A stretch of 64,000 bases of DNA from Acidobacteriaceae bacterium (GTDB taxonomy: Bacteria > Acidobacteriota > Terriglobia > Terriglobales > Acidobacteriaceae). The DNA is taken from positions 228,264 to 292,263 of the forward strand of contig JASHNS010000081.1 in the NCBI GenBank assembly GCA_030041515.1, read 5' to 3'. This document shows, piece after piece, positions 26,220 to 35,574 of this stretch (its first letter is position 1; every line of letters begins with the position of its first letter). The notes beneath the pieces were generated by a model, which had not been told where the DNA came from, ran no database searches, and was given only the letters and a program-made list of their open reading frames with translations. The position numbers and the translations under genes were made by a program.

Positions 26220-26824
26220 ACGACTGACCTGCGTTGCCCGCTGGAAAAAATTCGCTGCGCGTTTTCGGAACTTCCCTCTCTTTCGATCCAATGCGTCTGA
26301 ACTGAAAGCGATCTGGAGCGTCTACTAAAACCTGACCGGTCTTCGTCCACTTCCCCCGGAGGCGTCCGGGCCGCGCCCGGTATCTTCGTGGCTCATTGAC
26401 TGGCCGTTCATGTATCCACGCCGGACCTGTGGCGCGCCTGCCTGGCGTGGCGACATCCTGAGTGGCCTTCACCACAAAACTTCCTCGGGATCCCGCTTCC
26501 TTCCGCCCGCGAACTTAACGCAATATTTACGGGCATCTCTCGTTTATTCAAAATCCTCCTTGCAAACTAGCTTCTGGATACAGTATCGTCTCGTCGTTAA
26601 CGGAAGTGATACGTAGTTGCAGTGTAACTGTCCCCGCCGTGAACGTAATGCCAGGCAGCGGACTCAGGCAAGGCTGAAATTTTTTGGGGACTTTGGCTTT
26701 GCGGCAACGGACGCCTCTGCCTCGTCTCGGGAAACTCTACCGGCCATTCTCGCGGAGCGAGCCGCTCCGTTGGGAGAGCGCCGACACGCTCAGTTTGAAC
26801 TTTGATTGCTTCAGGAGACCAAAC
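26220..26824. other. 605-base intergenic region before a TonB receptor gene
   Basis: No gene is seen. A GC hairpin CCGGGC-CGC-GCCCGG at 26366-26380 could end transcription of the HPAT-like gene. The AT-richer stretch 26515-26615 (AATATTTACGG, TTTATTCAAAAT, CGTTAACG palindrome at 26595-26602) is the likely promoter and operator zone of the receptor gene. Open frames reaching back from the receptor to 26684 do not look like coding sequence. Confidence 0.45.
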
Positions 26825-29800
26825 ATGCGGAAATCCTCACTATGCGCCGTCCTCGTGCTCTGTCTTCTCTCGATCTTCCCGGCAGGATTGCTTTTCGCCC
26901 AGATTGATACGGGCAGCATCACGGGTACCGTGACAGATCCGTCCGGCGCCGTAGTCGCCGGCGCAAAAATCACGCTGACCAATGCGGCGACCGGTATCAA
27001 AGTTGATACCGACTCCACGTCCACCGGCAATTACGTCTTCACCGGGTTGATTCCGGGAACCTATGGCGTCGAGGTTCAGTCGGCCGGCTTCGAGAATTAT
27101 GTGGTGACGAGCATCGTCGTTCATCTGCAGCAGGTGGTCACCCTCGATATCGCGATGAAGACGGGCAGCGTACAACAGCAGGTGACGGTAACCGCGGCCG
27201 CGCCTCTGCTCCAGGCGCAAAACGCTGCCATCGGCCAGACCATTGATACCCAGACAGTGAATGATCTGCCCCTCGCCACGCGCGATTGGGGGTCGCTGGC
27301 GCAGCTTTCTGCCGGGGTCTTCGCCGCGCCGCCCGGCGGCGTGACGCCTGACGCGGGTACTTCGGAAAGCGCCTATTTCTCAGTCAATGGAACCAGCGTC
27401 TGGCAGAACGACTTCCGCCTTGACGGAATCAACGACAACATCGAGTTTTACGGCGGCAACTATACCCTTACCAACGCCGCCATCGTCCCGCCGCCTGACG
27501 CGATTCAGGAGTTTAAGCTCCAATCCGGCGATTTCAACGCGGAGTTCGGTCACTCCACCGGCGGCGTCGTGAACGCGGAACTGAAATCGGGCACCAACGA
27601 CTTCCACGGCGACCTGTGGGAATACGTACGCAATAACGATCTGAACGCAAACTACTATTTCAACAACACAAACGGTATCGCCAAGCCTGTTCCTTCGTAT
27701 CATCAGAATCTCTTTGGTGGAACCGCGGGGGGTCCGGTCCTGATCCCTCATGTGATCAACGGACGCAATAAGCTTTTCTGGTTCTTCGATTATCAGGGCG
27801 GCCGCTACGTACTGCCTGAGCCGGCGGGCGGAGAAACTGTGCCCACCCTGAACATGGTGAACAGTGGATTTACCAACCTGCAGGACAACATCACCTACAA
27901 CAGCGGTTCGGCCACGGATGCTCTTGGGCGTACCTTCCCTCACGGAACGATTCTGGATCCGGCTACGACAAGGCAACTGCCTTCCACGGGCATTGATCCG
28001 GTAACCGGGCTTACAGGAGCCCCCGGCGCCTACGTGCGTGATCCTTTTTACGACTGCAACACGGGAGGATGTCCGAGTTTTGTGGGGAACGGCACCACGA
28101 ACTTCACGACTCCGGCTGCCGAAGCGTTGCTCAACATCATTCCTGCCAGCCGGCTCGACCAGAATGCTGTAAATCTGCTGAGCGTGTATCCCCGGCCGCT
28201 GTCTTCCGGCCTGGTCAATAACTATTCGAGTTACGTCCCGCTGGAAGGAAAGAACACCGATACATGGGACATCCGGGTCGATGAGAGCATCAACCCCAAA
28301 AACAGCCTCTTTGGCGTGTACGATCGCAGCCTCTATTCCGTTGTTGTTCCTTCCAATTTTCCCGGCATAGCGGTGGGCGAGACAGGTGGCCGCAATGACA
28401 ATTTGCCCGCCTACGCGTGGGCTCTCGGGTACACCCACATTTTTACGCCCACTCTGACGACCGATATGCACGTCGGCATGGTCCATAGCGATAAGCTGCA
28501 ACAGTCGTTTTACGGCAACACGTTTGGAATTCCGGCAAAATATGGAATCCAGGGAGTCCAACAGGTCGCGAATAACGGCGGCCTTCCTCCGATCACCATC
28601 GCCGGTCTGACCCATCTCGGCGTGGGGAACTACACGCCCACCCTGCAATACGTGTGGAGCATAGAGGGTGCGGATGGCGTCACAAAGATATATCGCAACC
28701 ACACATTCAAGACCGGCATCCAGGTCGACGATCTGGAAGGTAACATCTCCCAGCCGCCGCAGGGGCGCGGAGATTTTTACTTCAATGGCATGTATACGGA
28801 TATTCCGAATGAAATATCTGTCACCAATACAAGTTCAGGGCTCGACGGGATCGGCGACCTTCTGCTGACGCCCATCCCCTCCATCCTGCCTGCCGGTGAC
28901 GGTGGAATTAACGATGTGGGTGGGATGAGCGAGTTTTCCGGCTCTAACATCGCTGCCACGGACGATCACCGCTGGTATTGGGGCGCCTACGGTCAGGACG
29001 ACTGGAAGGTGATGCCGGCGCTTACCCTGAACATCGGTCTGCGCTGGGATTACTTTACGCCGTACACCGAAATTCACGGGCACCAGGCGAACTTCGTCGC
29101 GAACGGCGGCAACGGTCCGGGGGGTGCTTACGATGTCCCCCAGCAAGGCTGCTCCGTGGCGCGATCTCCGAGCTTCGATGCGCTGCTGGCGTCCAGTGGA
29201 ATCAATCTGGACTGCGTCTCGGATATGACGCTGGGCAATGCCCAGAAGACGAACTTTGCGCCCCGCGTGGGATTTGCATGGAGCGTTTTGAGCCGGCTCG
29301 TGTTGCGTGGCGGCTATGGGAATTCTTATGGAGCCCTGGGAAACCTGGGTTACGGCGGTACGCTGGGGACAAATTATCCCTTTGTCTACACGCAGACCTT
29401 CTACGCTCCGGACTCGCAGCATCCTTTGCTTCTCCCCAATGGGGGTCCGGCTACCATGGAGCAGACATTTACGCAATATAACTTTCAGAATCCGACCATC
29501 AGCACTGGCCAGGGTCTCAATCTCTATGGGCGCCAGTATGACTACCAGACTCCCTACGTGGAGACAGAAAACCTGACAATCCAGTATCTGATCACTGCGC
29601 ATGATTCCATTCAGGTGGGTTATGTCGGAACGCAGGGAAGGCACCTGGATAATCTTGGATATAACAATTCCAATACGGAAATCCTGCCGCCGGGAGCGAA
29701 CTCCCAGAACTATATCCCATTCCCCAGTTTTGCCCGCAATGCGACCTATGAGACTACTAATGGAACGAGCAACTATAACTCTTTGCAGGCAACTGTAGAG

Positions 29801-30535
29801 CACCAGATGAGTGGAGGCCTGTATCTCCTCGGTAACTACACGTACAGCAAATGCATGACCAATCAGCACACGCAGGCTGACACAAACCAGCAGTATCGCG
29901 CGGAGTGGCTGCCTGGATTCGGCATCCGGAAGGATTACGCTCTCTGCGATGCCGACGCTACCAACCTCGTGCACGTTGCCGGTACGTATAACCTTCCCTT
30001 CGGCCGCGGCCGGAGCTATGGCGCCAGTATGAACCGGGCAGAAAATGCCTTCCTCGGCGGATGGATCGTGAACTTCTTTTATACGCATGAGAGCGGTCAG
30101 CCGTTTACCATCAATTGCCCCACCGCGACCACCGCGGACTTCGGCTGCTTCGCCAACCTTACCGGACAGGGCCTCTACGCCGGCCCGCATAACGTTACCC
30201 AGTGGCTGAATCCAGCTGCCTTTGCAGAGCCCTCAGCTGCCACCGCGATCGGGCAAACCGATTACTCTCCGCTGGGAGGCGAGCAGGAGCAGGCGCGGGG
30301 GCCGAACTTCAGCAATCTCGATTCTTCGATCCTCAAGAATTTCGAAATCCACGAATCGATGCGCCTGCAGTTTCGCGCCGAAGCGTTCAACACGACGAAT
30401 ACGCCGCCCTTTGCGCAGCCTACTGGCCAAACGAACTTCCTCACGTCGAAGTTTACCCAGATCACGAGCACCAGGAACAGTAACGAGAACTTCGGCGCGC
30501 GCACGCTGCAGCTCGCGCTGAAGCTTTTTTACTGA
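26825..30535 (+). CDS. TonB-dependent receptor, Oar-like with N-terminal carboxypeptidase-regulatory domain
   Basis: Large outer-membrane transporter of the acidobacterial Oar type (1236 residues). Signal peptide (MRKSSLCAVLVLCLLSIFPAGLLFAQ), then a carboxypeptidase-regulatory domain (DTGSITGTVTDPSGAVVAGAKITLTN..GNYVFTGLIPGTYGVEVQSAGF), a plug domain (IGQTIDTQTVNDLPLATRDWGSLAQL, DGINDNIEF, GHSTGGVVNAELKSGTNDFHGDLWEYVRN) and a long barrel ending with a terminal aromatic strand (TLQLALKLFY). ATG 26825 has AGGAG upstream and gives the signal peptide. Substrate is unknown; the PHP hydrolase gene 44 bases downstream is probably co-transcribed. Confidence 0.9.
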   Translation: MRKSSLCAVLVLCLLSIFPAGLLFAQIDTGSITGTVTDPSGAVVAGAKITLTNAATGIKVDTDSTSTGNYVFTGLIPGTYGVEVQSAGFENYVVTSIVVHLQQVVTLDIAMKTGSVQQQVTVTAAAPLLQAQNAAIGQTIDTQTVNDLPLATRDWGSLAQLSAGVFAAPPGGVTPDAGTSESAYFSVNGTSVWQNDFRLDGINDNIEFYGGNYTLTNAAIVPPPDAIQEFKLQSGDFNAEFGHSTGGVVNAELKSGTNDFHGDLWEYVRNNDLNANYYFNNTNGIAKPVPSYHQNLFGGTAGGPVLIPHVINGRNKLFWFFDYQGGRYVLPEPAGGETVPTLNMVNSGFTNLQDNITYNSGSATDALGRTFPHGTILDPATTRQLPSTGIDPVTGLTGAPGAYVRDPFYDCNTGGCPSFVGNGTTNFTTPAAEALLNIIPASRLDQNAVNLLSVYPRPLSSGLVNNYSSYVPLEGKNTDTWDIRVDESINPKNSLFGVYDRSLYSVVVPSNFPGIAVGETGGRNDNLPAYAWALGYTHIFTPTLTTDMHVGMVHSDKLQQSFYGNTFGIPAKYGIQGVQQVANNGGLPPITIAGLTHLGVGNYTPTLQYVWSIEGADGVTKIYRNHTFKTGIQVDDLEGNISQPPQGRGDFYFNGMYTDIPNEISVTNTSSGLDGIGDLLLTPIPSILPAGDGGINDVGGMSEFSGSNIAATDDHRWYWGAYGQDDWKVMPALTLNIGLRWDYFTPYTEIHGHQANFVANGGNGPGGAYDVPQQGCSVARSPSFDALLASSGINLDCVSDMTLGNAQKTNFAPRVGFAWSVLSRLVLRGGYGNSYGALGNLGYGGTLGTNYPFVYTQTFYAPDSQHPLLLPNGGPATMEQTFTQYNFQNPTISTGQGLNLYGRQYDYQTPYVETENLTIQYLITAHDSIQVGYVGTQGRHLDNLGYNNSNTEILPPGANSQNYIPFPSFARNATYETTNGTSNYNSLQATVEHQMSGGLYLLGNYTYSKCMTNQHTQADTNQQYRAEWLPGFGIRKDYALCDADATNLVHVAGTYNLPFGRGRSYGASMNRAENAFLGGWIVNFFYTHESGQPFTINCPTATTADFGCFANLTGQGLYAGPHNVTQWLNPAAFAEPSAATAIGQTDYSPLGGEQEQARGPNFSNLDSSILKNFEIHESMRLQFRAEAFNTTNTPPFAQPTGQTNFLTSKFTQITSTRNSNENFGARTLQLALKLFY

Positions 30536-30579
30536 ACCGGCGCTGGCGGCCCGGATTGATCTGACTCAGGAGGAAATCA

Positions 30580-32178
30580 GTGGTTCGCATCGGGCTGGTT
30601 CGTTGTGCGGGCACCGTTCTCCTCCTCTTGTCGGTCCTGAACCTGGAACGTCCCTCTGCGCAGGTAGTCAAGCACGCGACGGTGACAGCACCCAACGTCG
30701 TTCTCCATGGGGAAGTACACGGGTCTCAGAACCATACCTACATCAAGGTGCCATTCCACGTGCCTGCCGGCGTTCGCCGCGTGACGCTCGTCTTCGCGTA
30801 TACACAGCGGAGCCAGCATACAGCCCTCGACCTTGGCTTGCTCGATCCGTCAGAGCTGCGCTGCTGGAGCGGCGGCAATAAATCCGTACTTACAGTCGGC
30901 ATCTCCGACGCGACCCCCTCCTGCTTGCCCGGGCTTATTCCTGCGGGCCAGTGGAACGTGCTCATCGGCATCCCCAACATACGCAAGGGAGTCGTCTCGC
31001 AGTTCACCGCGAAAGTCTTCTTCACGCGCAGCGGTCTCGTCGCCGATGAGCCCGCCGTGCTGCGTGGGCCCCTTCGAGCCGGACGCGCCTGGTATCGCGG
31101 CGATCTGCACATGCATACCGCTCATAGCGACGGGCAGTGTCCCAATCAGTCCGGCAAGATGGTGCCGTGTCCGGTCTTTGTTACCGTCGAAGCTGCGGCG
31201 CGCCGTGGGTTGGACTTCATCGCCATTACCGATCACAACGCCACTTCGCAGTACGATGCGATGCGCGAGTTGCAGCCGTATTTCGACAAGCTGCTGCTGA
31301 TTCCCGGGCGCGAAATCACCACTTTTCAGGGGCACCTCAACTTCCTGGGCACCACGCAATACCTCGATTTCCGCCTGGGCAGCCGGACCGTGCCTACGAT
31401 GAACGTGCTGCTGCGCGCTGCACAAAACCTCGGCGCGCTTACTTCCGTCAATCACCCTGCTGCGCCGACTGGAGAAGTCTGCATGGGCTGCGGCTGGACG
31501 CCTGCAGTGCCCGTGGACATGAGCCTGCTCACCGCTGTTGAGGCTGTCAATGGCGGAGAGCGGGTTCCGGCTTACTCCGGCATTCCTTTCTGGGAGCAAC
31601 AGCTGAACCGCGGCTACCGGTTGACTGCCATTGGTGGCAGCGATAATCACCGTCCCACACTTCCGCTCGATGAGCCTGGGTCGGTCGGTTGGCCAACGAC
31701 CGTTGTCTACGCGCAGAATCTGTCTACGCCTGCAATCCTTGATGGCATTCGTTCCGGCCGGGTCTTTATCGATGTGATGGGTTCACGCGATCGTATGCTC
31801 GACCTGGACGCGCAGGCCAACGGTTCTTCGGCCGTCATGGGAAGCGAACTCCAGGCGCCCTCCAGAGCGGACGTCTCCATTGATGCCCATGTCGTTGATT
31901 GTCCGGGGACCACCGTGAGTCTGGTGCTCGACGGTGCGTCCTCGCCTGCGCTGACACCCCAGGCAATTTCGGCCTCCGAACAAACCGTTCACTGGAATTG
32001 GCGAGCCGATGGTGCTCGCCATTGGATCCTGGCTGAGGTACGTGACAGCTCTGGCAAGCTGCTTCTCCTGGGAAATCCTGTTTATATCGACTGGAAAGCG
32101 GACGTGTCACGGCTTCAAAAAAGGGCAATAGAAGGTATCCACGCTGCCGGCCGCGCATCGCGGCGTCTACCGCGATAG
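30580..32178 (+). CDS. CehA/McbA-type PHP-domain metallohydrolase, secreted
   Basis: The 532-residue protein has a signal peptide (LVRCAGTVLLLLSVLNLERPSAQ), an N-terminal beta-sandwich (about 30-165), and a PHP domain with the metal-binding motifs GDLHMHTAHSDG, ITDHN, PGREITT, NHPAAP and GGSDNH in order. PHP relatives of this CehA/McbA type cleave esters and phosphoesters; the natural substrate here is unknown. The GTG start has AGGAGG seven bases upstream. It follows the TonB receptor and so probably acts on what that receptor binds. Confidence 0.82.
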   Translation: MVRIGLVRCAGTVLLLLSVLNLERPSAQVVKHATVTAPNVVLHGEVHGSQNHTYIKVPFHVPAGVRRVTLVFAYTQRSQHTALDLGLLDPSELRCWSGGNKSVLTVGISDATPSCLPGLIPAGQWNVLIGIPNIRKGVVSQFTAKVFFTRSGLVADEPAVLRGPLRAGRAWYRGDLHMHTAHSDGQCPNQSGKMVPCPVFVTVEAAARRGLDFIAITDHNATSQYDAMRELQPYFDKLLLIPGREITTFQGHLNFLGTTQYLDFRLGSRTVPTMNVLLRAAQNLGALTSVNHPAAPTGEVCMGCGWTPAVPVDMSLLTAVEAVNGGERVPAYSGIPFWEQQLNRGYRLTAIGGSDNHRPTLPLDEPGSVGWPTTVVYAQNLSTPAILDGIRSGRVFIDVMGSRDRMLDLDAQANGSSAVMGSELQAPSRADVSIDAHVVDCPGTTVSLVLDGASSPALTPQAISASEQTVHWNWRADGARHWILAEVRDSSGKLLLLGNPVYIDWKADVSRLQKRAIEGIHAAGRASRRLPR

Positions 32179-32268
32179 GCAGCTCAACGCCTCCGATGAT
32201 CAGGACGCCGAAGCTGCCGTCCAAAAGCAGTCCAGAGCGAGTTCGATCAGGCGTCACGCGGAGCCGGC

Positions 32269-33087
32269 TCACCCCAGGGGTCTGGACTGCAGCGCCTGTC
32301 GCGCCCTGTTACGCGCCGGCAGAAACGGATGAATCAACGTCTGGTACGCCGCGCCACCAATGGCTCCTCCGATGAGGGGACCGGCAATCGGCACCCACCA
32401 GTAGTTTCCGGGTGACGGAAACGCCGCAACCCCCCACCCCGTCAGAAAGCAGAACATTCTGGGACCGAAGTCGCGTGCCGGATTAATGGCCCACGCCTCC
32501 AGGTACCCCATGGAAGCTCCGATCAAAGCCACCAGTAATCCGATGATCAGCGCGCCGAAGTTAGCCCCCGGAGCCATCTCGTTGTATTGCTCAGTGATCG
32601 CGAAGATGCCGAAAATGAGGAACGCGGTGAGGATGACTTCGTCCCCGAAGGCGTGAGCGACCGTAATACCCATCGCGGGGTGGGTGAAGAAAACCCCGGC
32701 CGCACCGCCGGCTGCGCGCGTGAGATGATGTGCTGGATTGAACTCGTCGATCACCGGTCCGAAGAGCTGGTACACGATGGCCGCCCCCAGCAGCGCGCCC
32801 ACGGTCTGTGCGGCCCAGTACGGCAGCACCTTCTTCCACGAGAACTTCCGGTAGAGCGCCAGAGCCAGCGTCACCGCGGGGTTGGCATGGCACCCACTCA
32901 CGGAGCCAGTGGTATAGATGGCAATGGTCACCGCCAGGCCCCACGCGATGCATACGCCCCAGTAAGCGTGCTGGTAGGGGCTGGGATCATAGAGGGTATA
33001 CATCGCTGCCACCGAATCGCCGAAGGCGATGATGATGACCAGTGCCACCGCCTCGGAGATCAGCTCGCCGGCAAATTCTCTGCTCAA
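32269..33087 (-). CDS. MIP-family aquaporin / glycerol facilitator
   Basis: Inner-membrane channel with six helices and both NPA motifs: CHANPAVTLALAL after TM2 and WAINPARDFGPR after TM5. The region between them (FGDEVILTAFLIFGIFAIT) and GISVAHAFG-like loops match the family. The long extracellular and NPA surroundings (NPARDFGPR) are closer to the glycerol-facilitator branch. The start is uncertain: TTG 33087 with GAGGCGGAA upstream gives a normal 272-residue channel, while ATG 33291 would add 68 residues of unstructured sequence. It is convergent with the PHP hydrolase gene and divergent from the GH42 gene. Confidence 0.85.
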   Translation of the reverse strand: MSREFAGELISEAVALVIIIAFGDSVAAMYTLYDPSPYQHAYWGVCIAWGLAVTIAIYTTGSVSGCHANPAVTLALALYRKFSWKKVLPYWAAQTVGALLGAAIVYQLFGPVIDEFNPAHHLTRAAGGAAGVFFTHPAMGITVAHAFGDEVILTAFLIFGIFAITEQYNEMAPGANFGALIIGLLVALIGASMGYLEAWAINPARDFGPRMFCFLTGWGVAAFPSPGNYWWVPIAGPLIGGAIGGAAYQTLIHPFLPARNRARQALQSRPLG

Positions 33088-33327
33088 TTCCGCCTCGGTA
33101 TTACAAGTCGGATCGCTGCTCGACTTCGTCTCATTACGGCTGCGACCGGCGATGCCATTGTATCGAGGGAGGAAGCTGTCAGGAGAAGCTGTGCATATGG
33201 GCTTTCTTTGTTGCTCCCCGGTTTGCCGCTGGCTTCCGGGTTGAAAGCCCCGGAACACCACCTTGGCGGAATCGCACAGTTCGTTTGACATCCCGTAGCT
33301 GTGCACTTTGAATGGATGTGAGTTCCC

Positions 33328-35538
33328 ATGGATAAAGCAGGCAGATTTCCTCGTGTGGGCCGGTCCAGGATGTTGCCGGTGATGATGATCGCTATAGCAG
33401 CAGTGCTCCCGACAATCAGCAGCCGCCTGGTCGTCGGACAAACCGCCGCTCAAAGCCAGCCGAACACCGTGCGGCCAGTGGCGCCCCCTCCGGATCTCCA
33501 CGCGGAGTTTCCCACTGTGTTGTATGGAGCCGCGTACTACCACGAGTACGAGCCTTACGAGCGGCTGGACGATGATATCCGCCTGATGAAAGCAGCCGAT
33601 CTCAATGTGGTGCGCATGGGCGAGTCGACGTGGAGCCTGTGGGAGCCCGAAGACGGCCATTTCGAGTATGCGTGGATGGATCGCGTCGTGGATGCTATGG
33701 GGAAGGCGGGGATCAAGGTCATCCTCGGCACGCCCACGTACTCCATTCCCACGTGGCTCTATCATGAGCATCCGGAGATCCTGGCGCGTCCGCTGGGTGG
33801 CGCGCCCACGTTTTACGGCATGCGCCAGAACATGGATATTTCGAATCCGACATTTCGGTTTTATGCGCGGCGGCTCATCGTCCATCTGGTGGAACATTAC
33901 CGGACCAATCCCTATGTGATCGGGTGGCAGATCGACAACGAAACATCGGCGTATGGCGCGTCGAACCACGACGACTTCGTCGGCTTCGTCAATTACCTGA
34001 AGCAGAAATTCGGAACGCCGCAGAATCTGAACAAAGCCTGGTTTCTGAATTACTGGGGCGAGGACGTCAACTCGTGGGAGGACATGCCGACGCGCGACGA
34101 CGCGCAAAGCACCGGCTACAAGCTGGAATGGACTCGCTGGCAGCAATTGCGAGTGACCGATTATCTGGCGTGGCAGGCAGCGCTGGTGCGGCAGTTTCGC
34201 GGACCCAATCAGTTTGTGACGACGGATTTTGCCGGCGGCTTTAAGAGCGATGTGAACGAAGAGGCCGTGGCCGCGCATCTGGACGTTGCGGCCATCAACA
34301 TCTACCACGGCACGCAGGATCATTTTGATGGGTCGGAGCAGGCGTGGGCCGGGGATTACGCGCGGTCACTGAAGCAGGCGAATTTCCTGGTAACGGAAAC
34401 CAATGCGCAGACGACCGATTGGGATTCGGCCTTCCAGTATCCGCCCTATGATGGCCAGCTCCGCGAAGATGTTTACACGCATATCGCAAACGGCGCAGAT
34501 ATGGTGGAGTACTGGCACTGGGCTTCGATCAACTCCGGCCAGGAGACGTACTGGAAGGGCGTGTTGTCGCACGATTTCGAACCGAACCGCGCCTACGCGG
34601 AGGTTTCGCGCACCGGCCACGAGCTGCAGCGGCTCGGCCCTGAACTTGTGGGTATGACGCAGCACAATCAGGTGGCGATTCTGTGGAGCCGCGACTCGAT
34701 GAACGCCATTCGGTTTATGCCTTTCACCTGGAGCGGACCGCAATGGACCGCTGGGAGTCCGGTCGCTGATTACACGTCACTGGCACGGCAGTTCCATAAC
34801 GCGCTGTATTCACTGAATACGGGCGTGGATTTCGTCTTTCCGGAAACGAAAAATCTCTCACAATACAAACTACTGATCGTTCCGGCGCTCTACATCTCCG
34901 ACGATGCCCTGCTGAATCGTATCTCCGATTACGTGAAGAACGGCGGCCACGTGGTGATGACGTTTAAGAGCGGTTTTGCCAACGAGAACTCGGCAGTGCG
35001 CTGGGTGCGAGCGCCTGGACCCCTGCGCGCGGCGTGCGGCTTCAGCTACCAGGAGTTTTCGAACCTGGAGCATCCGCTGGCACTGAAGGGCGATCCGTTC
35101 AACGTGAGCGCGGCCGGCAATCAGGTGATGTACTGGGCGGAGTTCCTGATGCCGGAGCACGCGAAAGCTCTGGCCTACTACGATCATCCGTTCTTCGGGC
35201 GCTGGCCCGCCATTACCGAGAATCAGTTCGGCGAGGGAAGCCTGCTCTATGAAGGAACCTACCTGAGCGACGGGCTGCAACGGGCGATTCTGGAAAGGGA
35301 ACTGAAGGAACTGGGATTGTATGGTCCGGATCAGCAACTTCCCCCCGCCATTCATCTCGTGGAGGGAACGGACAGGAGGGGCCGGAAGCTGGAATATCTG
35401 TTCAATTACTCCGGAGACCCGGTATCTTTCACCTATCACGGGCCCGACGGCAGCAATCTCATCACGAATGGTCCTGTCACCGACTCCCAACAGCTCACTT
35501 TGCAGCCTTGGGATCTGGCCATTGTCGAGGCTCAATGA
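33328..35538 (+). CDS. Exported GH42 beta-galactosidase
   Basis: Glycoside hydrolase of family 42 (736 residues) with an N-terminal export signal (MLPVMMIAIAAVLPTISSRLVVGQ). The domain order is normal: TIM barrel with acid/base Glu205 (IGWQIDNE) and nucleophile Glu357 (FLVTETNA), trimerisation domain (about 470-670, KLLIVPALYISDDALLNRISDYVKNGGHVVMTF) and a small C-terminal beta domain. GH42 enzymes release beta-galactose, often from galactan or arabinogalactan fragments. Most are cytosolic, so export is a noteworthy feature; export of such enzymes is known in carbohydrate-degrading soil bacteria. It is convergent with the GH36-like gene. Confidence 0.9.
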   Translation: MDKAGRFPRVGRSRMLPVMMIAIAAVLPTISSRLVVGQTAAQSQPNTVRPVAPPPDLHAEFPTVLYGAAYYHEYEPYERLDDDIRLMKAADLNVVRMGESTWSLWEPEDGHFEYAWMDRVVDAMGKAGIKVILGTPTYSIPTWLYHEHPEILARPLGGAPTFYGMRQNMDISNPTFRFYARRLIVHLVEHYRTNPYVIGWQIDNETSAYGASNHDDFVGFVNYLKQKFGTPQNLNKAWFLNYWGEDVNSWEDMPTRDDAQSTGYKLEWTRWQQLRVTDYLAWQAALVRQFRGPNQFVTTDFAGGFKSDVNEEAVAAHLDVAAINIYHGTQDHFDGSEQAWAGDYARSLKQANFLVTETNAQTTDWDSAFQYPPYDGQLREDVYTHIANGADMVEYWHWASINSGQETYWKGVLSHDFEPNRAYAEVSRTGHELQRLGPELVGMTQHNQVAILWSRDSMNAIRFMPFTWSGPQWTAGSPVADYTSLARQFHNALYSLNTGVDFVFPETKNLSQYKLLIVPALYISDDALLNRISDYVKNGGHVVMTFKSGFANENSAVRWVRAPGPLRAACGFSYQEFSNLEHPLALKGDPFNVSAAGNQVMYWAEFLMPEHAKALAYYDHPFFGRWPAITENQFGEGSLLYEGTYLSDGLQRAILERELKELGLYGPDQQLPPAIHLVEGTDRRGRKLEYLFNYSGDPVSFTYHGPDGSNLITNGPVTDSQQLTLQPWDLAIVEAQ

Positions 35539-35574
35539 GCCCCAGCCGAGCTGGAGAGTTTCTCTGTGGGGTCG

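Noticed and set aside
28835..30190. 451-residue frame antisense to the first TonB receptor
   Set aside because: Overlaps the receptor barrel entirely and shows no recognisable motif; a GC-rich codon-bias artefact.
32178..32218. Inverted repeat GGCAGCT..AGCTGCC after the PHP hydrolase gene as terminator
   Set aside because: The loop is 27 bases and no T-run follows; too weak to annotate.
33292..34323. Upstream extension of the MIP channel frame on the minus strand
   Set aside because: It runs antisense through the GH42 gene; the channel domain begins after 33087, so the extra frame is not coding.
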